Positions 34,061 through 44,508 of a stretch of 64,000 nucleotides of DNA are shown one piece after another. A program made the translations under genes and the position numbers. How positions within the stretch are numbered: the first letter of the stretch is position 1; each line of letters starts with the position of its first letter. The DNA comes from Eudorina sp. 2006-703-Eu-15 (lineage: Eukaryota > Chlorophyta > Chlorophyceae > Chlamydomonadales > Volvocaceae): NCBI GenBank assembly GCA_003117195.1, contig BDSI01000005.1, positions 2,030,857 through 2,094,856 on the forward strand, in the 5' to 3' direction. Below the pieces are notes generated by a model, which was given only the letters and a program-made list of their open reading frames with translations, had not been told where the DNA came from and did no database searches.

Positions 34061-36219
34061 GGGCCTCAAGTCCATCCGCGACGCAAACGCGCTGCCATCC
34101 GTTTGTTCGCCCCAGAATAGCATGCAGAAGGATATGGGTTGATTGGTGCAATAGGGGGCGAAAGAAATCTCCGTTTGCAGTGTGGCAGAGGGCGTCGCGG
34201 CTCTCGTGGAGACGTGTGCCCGTTGTGGGAGGGGCACGCGAGGGGTCCACGTCCGGGGCCAAGAGCACGCGACCATAGCGTGTACCTAGCGTTGTGGCGA
34301 CAACCGTGAAGAGATTTAACGGTCAGGGTGATTTCGTTCGTGTTCAGTACCGTCCATGTGGGATGGCAGCGGGATATGGGTGATGCCTGGCCAGAATGAG
34401 CCAACTGGGTGCCCGTCCGGCGGCATTCAATGCGCGTCGAGGTCGAGCTCATGAGGCAGTGACAGCTTATGCCGGATCTGGCCGTTCATCTGGTCGTTCC
34501 TCGCTTTTTTGATTCATTTGATGGCTAAGGCAGTTGACGGAGTGCGAAGCCAGTCGCGGGGGAGGAGATACACGCGGGTTTCCATCGTCGCTGCTTGTGG
34601 AACAGTCGCTGCTCTGGGTTGCAGGCGTGGGTGTCTTGGTTTTCTCCCTGTGCGACGATGCTGTCGGGTTGTTGGCCTACACTGGATGCCGTTGTGGAAC
34701 ACCACTGCCGTGCAGTTTACTGTGCGACAGGGTGACTGCGCTGCGGATGGTGGCCCTGGCGATGGAGGAACGTGTAATAGATAACAGGCATGCGTAGTCC
34801 CGGTGCTTGGTGATGCAATGCATAGGGCAGCTCAGCACTGGAAGGAGCGCCAGCGCTCTTCCCTGTCAAACGCGGTGCACCAGGGATCCAGGCACCCCCG
34901 CATGACGGCGCTTGTTCACGCCCTGCAACACGCATTCAACCTTTCAACGTGCACCGTTGGTACATATCGTGCGCACCAGGGTCGCGTGACCATCTCACGC
35001 ACATTGGCACGTACCCACCTCCAGCCCTCGCGTCCTCAACCAGGAGCACCACTCGACTGCTGCATCATGCACCACTCCACTTTCCGCCACACCCCGTACC
35101 CCTGCCAGCCGAGGCCGGCCTCATGCCACCTCTGCATCGCCACCCACCTAGGCTCTACTGCACACTATTCCTCGCTACGGGCCACCACCGGAGACGATAT
35201 CCGGTCTTGGCTGGGGTGGTGGTTCGCTGATTATCAGCGGTGTATACCAGGGCAAGCCCCAGGAGGCCCCACCGACAAGGCGGCAAGACACCTCCGCACC
35301 TCAACGCCGCGGATAAACAAGTAGGGGTCGGCTTCCTCGAAGCCGGAAAAGGGCGGGGCCCCCTATAATCCGTACAGGCCGCTTGCTTTAGAAGGAAAAC
35401 TCTATTACCGCGCAACAGTGTGAGAGAGTGAAAGGTTGCCATTGGGGGTGTCGTTGATGTTGAAGGGGGATCGGCGTGCATAGATTCACCAAGCCCAAAC
35501 ACGTCGGCAGCCCCGAAACCATCCTGCAGTACGCGCCGCCGGCGACGGCGGTCACCGTATCGGCACTATGGTAACGATAGTCGCCTCTGCACTACCACAT
35601 CCGTCTGTCAAGCAGATGATCACAAAGCAAGCTTGAAGCATCCTTGTTTTGCCATGAAACTGTAGTGGTTTGGTCCGTCGGCAGGCATGCAACCCTTCAG
35701 TTGCACGCCCGCAGCAGACGTGAACCTCTAAAGCTTGCTATCAATAGTTACATAGCAAATGTAAGGCAAAAACAGGGTGCGAAAAAGCCGCGGTGAGACC
35801 CGGACTTTGGGCCATCGGAACTGGAGAACTCGTTGGCACTCGGTACGCTATCCCTTTGCATCTTGAAACTTTGATTCAATACATATTGTTGATTTGTATT
35901 CATCTGGCAAGACAGAAAGGCAAATCTTGATGTTGGTGGTATCTTGATGTTCAAACATCAGAACACTATCGAAGTTCAATTTAGCACGCGCCGCCCATTC
36001 CTAATCCAAGTATTCATCACGCGGCACCTGTTGCAACAAACATGAGCGCGAGAGGCGTTGGGTGGATGTTGACTCGGGTCCATGGAGACCGCGGAGCTTT
36101 ACTTTGACCGTTTGTGCGCAAAGAATTTTTTTCAGCCAAACCAAAGTTACCTTGCAATAGAGGACAATTAATATGACAAACATTGCGAATTAGTTTAGCG
36201 GATAATGAACGTTTTGCCG
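34061..36219. other. Intergenic interval with repeat debris
   Basis: Apart from copy B of the dispersed repeat it has a GGGCGGGGCCCCC word next to a small hairpin (GGCTTCC...GGAAGCC type) at 35327-35365. No supported gene. Confidence 0.5.
35176..35290 (-). repeat. Dispersed repeat, copy B, with inverted internal piece
   Basis: The reverse complement of 35237-35290 matches copy A from CCTTGCCGCC to TATACACCG. Directly beside it, 35176-35235 matches 58983-59040 (GGGCCACC...GGTGGTGGTTCGCT) in the opposite orientation relative to the element, so the copy is rearranged. Confidence 0.75.
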
Positions 36220-36700
36220 TTACCCACGGACACACGGACGGACAGGGGCAATCCTAGGGGGCGGGGCCCCCCGAACGCGCTTCGCGCTGGGGCCCCGCCC
36301 AAAAACACAGAGGGCCATAACCCCACCCAGACAGCCGCCTAAGCAAGCAGAGGCGCACAACGGGGCAACACTGCAGAGGTGGATAAAGCCAAGCATGGGG
36401 AAGGTCGCCCACACAGGCACCCATCACCAGCTACAACCACCCCTGGAGCACCCAGCGCTGCACCCTCTCGAGGTCTTGGAAAACCCACGCCTGGCTCGTG
36501 ACAGTGCCCAGCTGCGCTAGTGGAGGCCCCCTTACCCAACGAACACCGTGACCAATAAAATAACTATCCGGCCCCCTACAGCAGTTGAGGGCAGGCCAGG
36601 TCCCCTCATGAAATAACCGAATCGTCCTCCTGCAAAATGTCGCCACCTGCCTCACCGGCCTTCCTGCAGCCCCTCTCGCCCACGGCAAATTCGGCTGTTC
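36220..36700 (-). repeat. Probable retroelement 3' region with a perfect GC hairpin
   Basis: On the minus strand it reads GTTATGGCCCTCTGTG like the leader of copy A (33050-33080), and ends near ACGTTCATTATCC. At 36258-36299 the arms GGGCGGGGCCCC and GGGGCCCCGCCC form a perfect 12-bp stem. The same GGGCGGGGCCCC word occurs at about 35350. An open frame at 36431-36706 has no clear domain. Confidence 0.45.
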
Positions 36701-36788
36701 TGGCACTTCGAAGCCCAGCCCCGCTAGTCCCCAAGCCGGGAACCGCTCACCCCAGTTGCCTCGTATTCAATTACCCATCAGCCCGCGA

Positions 36789-38480
36789 CTACAACCGCCG
36801 CTTCTTGGGGAGCAGCCGCTCGGCCACGGTCATGTCTGCCCCAGCCGCCTCGTCCGTCTCAATACCGATCTCCTCGAACAGGTCCGCCTGCTTGCCGTCC
36901 AGGCCCTCCGAAATCGTGCTCCTGGCAGTGTCCGCCGATCAAGGAACAGGGCGCAAGAGGAGTGGGCTTTGGTGGGGTGGGTAATGATGTAATGCCCCGT
37001 CCCTGCGCACCAGATGTTCTTGAACATGCTCCGCCGCTTCCGCCACCAGTCCAGGTTGGTGCCCAGGGCTTTCTCCACCGCGGCGCGTTCCTGCAGAATG
37101 CCGGGCAAGGACAGAGCCTAGAAGCTGGGCATGCGTGGGGTGGCAAGGCCGCCGGACCACGACGGCGGGTGCACGACTGCACGTCGCCGTGACCTGGCTG
37201 CTGGAGTCTGACTCAATGGCAGCCCCAGTCAATGGCAGCTCCTATTGCTACACGGACGCTTCGCCCAAGCGGTGCTGTTGCTACCGCCGCTTCTGCCTGC
37301 GGTGAGGCAAGTCGGCTGGCACCCGCCCTGTCGTACCTCCTTGGTGACCAGGACGCTCCCGGCCTTCAGCATCTTGAGCTTCGCCTCGTCCTCCACAAGC
37401 TGCAACAAAAAAGATAAGAGGAAATTGACACAATGAGACGATATTAGCCAGTCCGGTCGCATGTAGTAGGGGTGGATACGCGGACTGGAAAGGGCACCTC
37501 AACAAGCCGGAGGGTGCACTTGGCCAAAGCTGAGGGGGTGGTCGCGCAGGCGTGCACACCCAGCCCCCACGCCGCTCCGCGCCTGGGTACCTTTTTGGAG
37601 ACTTCGGCAGCCTGCCGGGCGATCTCCTCCTCCGATAATGCGCTGCGCAGCTGCGCCAGCTCTGTTGCATGCATCCGCCGTCGCCACAAGAGTGCAAGGT
37701 CAGATGCGGCGGCCAAGCAAATGGCGGAGATGGTCGAAGCTTTGGGCCGCCTGAGAAAGTAAAGATGCTGTGTTCAACGAATGCGGCGGCCAGGCGGACA
37801 GGCATGGCAACGCTCCGGCTGCCCGTAAGCGTGCACAAAGGCGCCAGTTGGTTCTCTCCGAAAAGGCTGCCCGACTGGCGTTGCATGAAATGATTCTGAT
37901 AGCCATGCGCTCGGAAACGCGTGGCCCTCGCACATATGTTGCGTCACAGCGTCAGCACCTGATTCAAGTTGCTTGCATTCCGCGGCCTCCTTCTGGCAAT
38001 CCTGTTGCAGTTGCCTGACATTCAACTTTCGGCTCTCAAACTCCTGCGGGGGTATCGGCGCGTCGTAGGAGCTGATAAGAAAATGTGCGCGTCCACGTGG
38101 GAACTTCAAGCCTGCGTGCCTGCCGCTACCTGGATGGGATAAAGGGTTTGTGCCGCATCCTGCGCAATCCACTTGAGCGTACCTCTTTCGACAGGACTTT
38201 CAAGCCCGCTTGAGGTGGGATAAAAAGCTTGGTCTTACCGAACTCCTGCACAACCATGACCCATGGTCGACGGCGGATGTCCTAAGGACAGTTTGACAGC
38301 TTCCACTATTACCTTGGCAATTATCTTCCCTTCGGCGACCAAATTATCAACAGCCTTCGAAACCTGGCCTTTTTTAAATCCTGTCGTCGCCCCAAGGTCG
38401 ACGAGTTGCTGTAGACCGAAAGGCCTATTTTGCTCTCGAACGATTCGTTCAATCAGCGCCTCCGCAGACTGTGCGGCCAT
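36789..38480 (-). CDS. HOP2: Homologous-pairing protein 2 (HOP2/PSMC3IP)
   Basis: Seven exons join in phase to 220 residues, close to the human 217: 38480-38313, 38245-38183, 38043-37959, 37661-37591, 37399-37337, 37090-37011, 36921-36789. Residues 1-77 form the winged helix (REQNRPFGLQQLVDLGATTG, KAVDNLVAEGKI, EFGKTKLFIPPQ), 78-150 a leucine-zipper coiled coil (LESELAQLRSALSEEEIARQ), followed by the family's WRKRRSMFKNIW and EEIGIETDE. It ends with a basic PKKRR cluster that may be a nuclear signal. With MND1, HOP2 stabilises DMC1/RAD51 filaments and promotes strand invasion in meiosis. The frame opens further up only with GTG; ATG 38480 is used. Confidence 0.95.
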
Positions 38481-38766
38481 GTCGATTACCTCGAGAACCA
38501 CCAGCGAACTGACGAATTTAGGTTGAAAAGCACCGTCCCGCCAAGACTGCGAAAGTAAACGACAACTTCACAGCCCAGAATGTTTCCGATGCCCGATAAT
38601 AACAAGATTTATGTCACAGCAACGTAATATCGGATTGCCGAAGGAAGGCCTGTGCCGGGTCGGGGAGTAGTACTTTTTCGCATAAACGAAGCTTACATGA
38701 AACATCAGCGTAGCTGGGAACTTTGGTGTTGTATTGAAAATTTGATAATGTGCATTCCTTTGTGAA

Positions 38767-39018
38767 TCAGCATGAACTCCGTTCAACAAAGTGGACGACT
38801 GTATCTGACGGTTGGAAAAATACATGAGTGTCACCTATCGCCATGCATGCATAGTATGTAGTCCAAAGCTTGAGTATCACATGAAGCTCACGAATGCGGG
38901 ATAGCAAATGTTTACATGAGCCGTGCATGTCCTCTGCCGACAGATACCCGAAAACACAAGAAAGAACGTGCGGCGCGGAGGCAATATCCCCCAACGCCTG
39001 CGACGGATCTACAGACAT
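38767..39018 (-). CDS. Short F-box-like protein or gene relic
   Basis: An 83-codon frame from ATG 39018. SAPHVLSCVFGYLSAEDMHG has F-box spacing, and the rest shows no partner domain. It may be a truncated relic or a first exon whose partners I could not identify. A plus-strand 67-codon frame begins only 18 bp away at 39036, also without recognisable motifs. Confidence 0.35.
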   Translation of the reverse strand: MSVDPSQALGDIASAPHVLSCVFGYLSAEDMHGSCKHLLSRIRELHVILKLWTTYYACMAIGDTHVFFQPSDTVVHFVERSSC

Positions 39019-40693
39019 GACCACCAAACAACCTTAATGGACACAGAAAATGACTTCTGCCACGGGCCAGCTACAACGGACACGCGCGCATTTACGACAC
39101 AGGACGAGTTCGCGATTGTGCTCCCCGCAGTAATGTCCCGCAGGACCACTTTCGTGGACCTGTGCACAACGGATCCGGTGGGTCACAACGACGCGGCCCG
39201 ACATTTAAGTGCCATCGGCTGCAGCTTCAATATACTCTAGGCATTCCTCTCATTCAAGTACACAGCATACGGGCCATCACAGATCAACACATTCAACTCT
39301 CCTACTGTCCGATACCGTGCAGCACACGGTCCACGTCTGTCTGCGCAAGGCAACTAAAGCAATCCAGCGGCAAATTCACCGCGATTCCCCAGCCCGGTCA
39401 ACCCCGCCGTCGGATACAACGCGGCCGCGACTGTAAGGTCATCGAGTACGTGGCGGAGGCCTGCCATGCTTGGCTAGACCTGTCTCCCTGCAGCAATCGA
39501 GAGCGGTGGTGTAGCATCGTGCATACCAGCCCGCAAGCCAACGGTCATCAAGTACGACTGTCAACTAGATCGGCCATTACGTCAAATCTGAAGCGCAGCG
39601 ACGATTCAAAACCATTTTGACACACGTCGCTGTTGACGATGATCCACCTGTGCAAGTCATGCCATTCAAGCCCCTATCTCTCTCGTTGCCCACACATCAA
39701 CTACCCTACTCTCAGTCGATGTTACCTCTGCACGGCCATCTGGTACACCTACGCAAAGCCATGTGCCTAAAGGATCCCTAGAGCCTAAAGTCGCGAATCG
39801 CACAATCGATTTGCAGTTAAGCGAAGCAAGGCGTGCAGCCAACGACACTAGCATGCGCGTAATTGGCGCGGCGGCAATCAACTGCCTGCGTCCCGTTGCT
39901 CTTCCTAGAGACCTAACGAATTGCGAACATGGTCACCATTTGTTCAAATCAAAACCTCATTTGTTTCAACACTACATGCACATGTCCCGATCATAGTGAA
40001 GAATAGACAACAGGGACAGCCGCTCCTATCGAACACGGGATGTGAGCTCACCCACATGTTTGCCGAACAGCAGGCCTGCGACCCACAGCAGCTACCTAAC
40101 AAAATCAACGGGGCAGCTGCTAACACACCGCCTGCCCCGACTCCGACGTCCATGTGTCGGAACATTGCTATGTCCTGTGGCTAGGCCTCCGCAAACACGG
40201 CGGCCGATTTCCGCGTCGATCCTACCGTAGGAGAACAACTAGATGCACCAATTCGCAATGTTGTAGCAAGAGACAGCAAGCAACTTGAATCAACCAACAA
40301 AGACCAGATCCCAAACACACAAACACTGAAGAGTGCCACAGCTCCTTCAGGACACAACCAAACTGTAGGCCCAGGAAACTTCCTGTCAAAATTCAACGGC
40401 AGTCAGAGTTTGGGCATACAAGCGAAATGCATAATGCAGCCACGCATCGTGTAATGACTGGGGAAGAGAGGATTATCAGTGCACACATCACCGCTGCACG
40501 GCACAGGTTTGCCTGTGATCTCCGTGACCCATCAACAATAGCCGCTGCGTCCTTGCCTGCTCCCACCGTGTTTTGGTGCTTTTGGTTTTCATATCTACGG
40601 CAAACGAGAAATCGTGCGACCCTGGAAACCAACCGGTGAGGCATCATCCCCTGACGCAAAAACCTCTGCTGCGAAAGAGTGAACTCGTGGACA
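39019..40693. other. Interval without a supported gene
   Basis: Moderate GC with several plus-strand frames of 60-150 codons (39036-39240, 39162-39620, 39763-39996) that may be decayed element or gene sequence. TCCTACCGTAGGA at 40223-40235 matches the centre of the palindrome in the 19.7-kb element's terminal repeats. Confidence 0.4.
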
Positions 40694-42459
40694 TTAGTAC
40701 GGCGACGTCGAGGTCGCAGCCATGGATTTGTACAAGCAGTAGAGCCGCTGAACGGGTGCCGAGAGGTTGGCCAGTTCCTTCAATCCCGACACGGTTCGGA
40801 GGGACTCCACAGTTTTCAAGCTGGCGTGCATATGGCCGCCCTTGATCTCCGTCTCCGCCACCAGGATGCAAGCTACCGCTAGTGTGCTGTAGCTGATGGA
40901 CGTAAGCTCCGTGTCAAAGACAGCCAACTCCTACAGTGCACAGTGCATGGATGCGACGTGGAACGACGTAGAAATCATGAGTCCGGATTCAACAACCGTT
41001 CGCAACGGTACATGATAGTTGTTTGAGAAGCGAACGCTGCCGGCGCGTACCGCGAGTCGCAGCACCAGATCCCGGAAGCGCGCCTCCATCCCGACTGGCA
41101 CCACTTGGCCATCTTCAGGCCGGTTCACGACCCGGTGCAAGAAGAGTGACGTAAATGTGTAGATCGTCGGTACGCGAAGGCGCCAGCCCAGCATATCCAG
41201 GAGGTGAATCTCCATCATGCGGGAGTCCTCGCCCTGTCGGGTAAGTGCAGGTGAATCAACATGACATGGGCAATGGGGAACTCAAGCTGCTGCTCAAGCC
41301 TTCGGCACGCATGCGCTTCGTTCGAAGGCAAGCAACCTTGAACTCCTCGACAAACCCAAGCCCACCTTGTACAGGTTTCCATTCTCATCGCGTGCCAGGC
41401 TCAGCAGCTCGCCGGCGCACTGTTGCTGCGAAGGTATACATGTGAGGGAAACCGAGGATCAATCAGCGATGCGATGAATCCTCACTACCACGCAAGGTAA
41501 CATCCGGCGCGCATGGACAAGGCCTTGAGAGCTCAAGGACGTACCTGCTCGAGCTTCGCTGCAACGGCAACACATGTCAGGGCGACCAGCTGCAGCAGCG
41601 ACGGCGGTGTTGCGCCCTGCAGGCAAACAAGGCGACGAATGATGCGTTCGAGTCAAAAATAATAATAAGCTTAGTGCCCTGCACAGCTGAGGTTCTGTAA
41701 GGACTAACCTCGCCGGAAGCTCGAAGAAACCTGTCCAGCAGCGAGACCGATGCAAAGAAAGTCGCAGGCATCAGTGCTCGGACCTCGCAGACCTCGCGCA
41801 TCCACTGGACTAAGGCTCCACGATATTCATGTGGAAGAGGAGATGCAGTATATGGACCGAGCTCTTCCTCCTTGCCCAGTTCGTTACTGCGCGCAAATGT
41901 TCAAGCAATTTTGCGACTGGTCGGGGGGTCGTATAACCTTCAATCAGCTCCTCACCTGAGCGTCTCCTCTGCATCTGCATGATGGTAAACGGGGCCTGTA
42001 CTGGTCAATCCAGGACCGCCTGGCGCCCACTCGCGTGTCGCGTCTTCGTCCGATTCAACCTCGTCAAGAGCGTCCTCGCAGTGCAGCATCCCCACTGAAG
42101 AACCCGAGGCCGCAAAGCAGACGTCCTCATCGCACTTCAGCGTTGATGATCTTTGCCAAATGTATGACGTCTCATTCTACAAGAACAGCAAAAATTCGTC
42201 GTCTTGACTTACGACCCGCATACACCGCCTAAATCGCGACAGCTCGCACCTCAGAATCAAACGATGCAACATCGCTGCAGCTCCCCGGCCTGGAGCCGCA
42301 TGAAAGCCGCACAACTTGTTTCCCACATAATCCCCTCAGCGTCGGCTTCAGGGCACCCTGACCGTCCTCGTGATTCGCATTATCATAAAGCTGCTCTGCG
42401 CACATGTATTGTGGTGATAGGCTCAACATATCGGCGGCTCCATCCAGCGACAAAGCCAT
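40694..42459 (-). CDS. CYCD: D-type cyclin
   Basis: Seven exons join in phase to 386 residues: 42459-42250, 42176-41956, 41886-41709, 41616-41545, 41425-41366, 41233-41051, 40930-40694. The cyclin box starts at PLPHEYRGALVQWMREVCEV and continues ASVSLLDRFL, LLQLVALTCVAVAAKLEQ, then EIHLLDMLGWRLRVPTIYTF. The C-terminal cyclin fold has SISYSTLAVACILVA. A perfect LxCxE motif, LKCDE, sits at residues 83-87, and a degenerate one, YMCAE, at 18-22 where plant D cyclins normally carry theirs. D cyclins activate CDKs that phosphorylate retinoblastoma-type repressors; LxCxE binds RB. Exon 2 follows a strong pyrimidine tract, but the exon 1 donor (GAG|GTGCGAG) is one of several phase-compatible options. 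Confidence 0.9.
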
Positions 42460-43126
42460 ATCGGGCTCCCCCCCGATTGAAAGAGAGATTTGGCAAAATG
42501 TAATGCTCTAAACTATCCTACGAGCTACGAATAATCATCTGATCTACAAAAGAAGACCATGTTGCGGAAGGCGAATTCTCTTTGAAAAAGGCACCGTACA
42601 TTCCGTACAGGTTGGAAACGAACACCCTCAAGCCTCAACCATCTGGAGCCTCATGGCCATCACGTCCGTGAGAGCGAAGCCTTAGTGAATGCTAGATAGT
42701 ATGGTTTTCATGGGTTTCCGGACGCCTACAGTGTTCTACACCAGCCAAAGGCTCTGTGCCATAGTTAGCCTTTAACCATCAGGTAACATATATTTAGGAA
42801 CAAAAAACCCGGTGTAAATATGGAACGGCCTCTGAACGGGTTCGTTGTTCCGACACAGCGATGCTAACGGCTGCATGACAGCCTGCATAAAATGCCTGCA
42901 TAAAATGAATGCATCACCATGAACACAGTTTATCAAACTCTTTTGAGCAGATTAATAATAATATTGAGAGGCTGAAAGCTTGCATAGACACCCAGAAACC
43001 AGGCCCAGAAGACTGATTGGTCGGCGAGCTTCCCATCGCTTGATCGTTTGTCCGGCGCTCAGACTGCGGTACTTGCACGCGATGTGACAACAAAGTTACG
43101 CGTTGGTACTATGTAACCTTTGCCTG
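42460..43126. other. AT-richer spacer upstream of the D cyclin gene
   Basis: Likely holds the cyclin 5' UTR and promoter. No coding signal is seen. Confidence 0.5.
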
Positions 43127-44306
43127 CAATTCGCATCCAGTTTTCGGGTCCCAGAGGTTGTCGGCACGACCTGCGCTCCATTTCCGTAGCGACAATGCAT
43201 CTCGTCAAATTATGTTGCCATCAAAGGTGACATTGCGTTGCGCGTGGCTCGGCGTTGACTTGTCTGCATTTTAGATGCTGGACTACGCTTACCGTTAGTC
43301 AGTTCGATGATCGGTCAGACACGACCTTTGACTTTCGGCAGCCTAACTAGGCTTCCCATTATTATCATTGAGAGTTTTACCCGAGAAGGCTGGGTGGTCA
43401 TCAGGAATGCGAATGTTGTAATGCCATTCCGTTCACTCGCCCCGTGCATCGGAACTGACCGGAAGGACCAGGAGGTGCGCAAACCTCGACAACGAGAGTC
43501 AGAGAATGCGCTCATGGAAGGCAACCGTCTCCATGCTGATGCAATGGCAGTCATATGCCGCCACCGGCTACAGCACCCTCCCAATGGCACACGTTCAAGG
43601 CTATTTTGCCAGTTGCTCCCAAGCTGGTCCCCAAAGCACACTTCGCCCCATGTCGCATGACCCCTCGCATTGTGGGATGTGACGTAACCTAAATCAAGTC
43701 ATTATCACCCTCGCAACACTGGTTGCTACTGACATGGTAGGGGCCCTGAACTGCCGAGCAAAGGGCGAAGTATGCTTTGGGGACCAGCTTGGAAGCAACT
43801 GGCAAAATAGCCGTCAAACCCTTGAACGTGTGCCATTGGGAGGGTGCTGTAGTCGGGTGGCGGCATATGACTGCCATTGCATCAGCATGGAGACGGTTGC
43901 CTTCCATGAGCGCATTCTCTGACTCTTGCCAGGTTGCCGAGGTTTGCGCAACTCCTGGTACAGGGCGAGTGAACGGAATGGCATTACAACATTCGCATGG
44001 CTGATGACCGCCCAGCCTTCCCGGGTAAAACTCTCAATGTTATTTAAGGGAGGCCTAGTTAGGCTGCCGAAAGTCACATGTTGTGTCTGACCCATGATCA
44101 TCGAACTAACTAACGGTAAGTGTAGTCCACCATCTAGATTGCAGACAAGGCAACGCCGAGCCACGCGCAACATAATGTCACCTTTGATGGCAACATAATG
44201 TGACGAACTGCATTGTCGGTATGGAAATGGAGTGCAGAATGAATTCATCGTGTCGACCCTTGTCGACAACCTCTTGCACCAGAAAACTGGATGCAAATCG
44301 TAGGCG
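43127..44306. repeat. Long imperfect inverted repeat (fold-back)
   Basis: Left arm 43127-43649 and right arm 43763-44306 are reverse complements with scattered substitutions and small indels, around a spacer of about 113 bp. For example, CTTTCGGCAGCCTAACTAGG (left) pairs with CCTAGTTAGGCTGCCGAAAG (right). A transcript through it would fold into a hairpin of over 500 bp. No terminal repeat or target duplication was identified, and the paired open frames in the arms show no known domain. Confidence 0.9.
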
Positions 44307-44508
44307 AGCCTGCGTAAGTTGCTGGCGCCTGGCATGCCCACTTCTGGGGACCTGTGGCAGGTCCACAGTGTCAGCTCGCAACCCACGGACGGTGCACACT
44401 GAGCACGGCGTGTGCCAAACACGCCGAGCACAACGGTGTGGCAAGCGGCGCACGCCAGCTGCCGTGGATGCGCATGGCTCAGTCCTTGCGCAGCGCTTCC
44501 TCGCTCAC

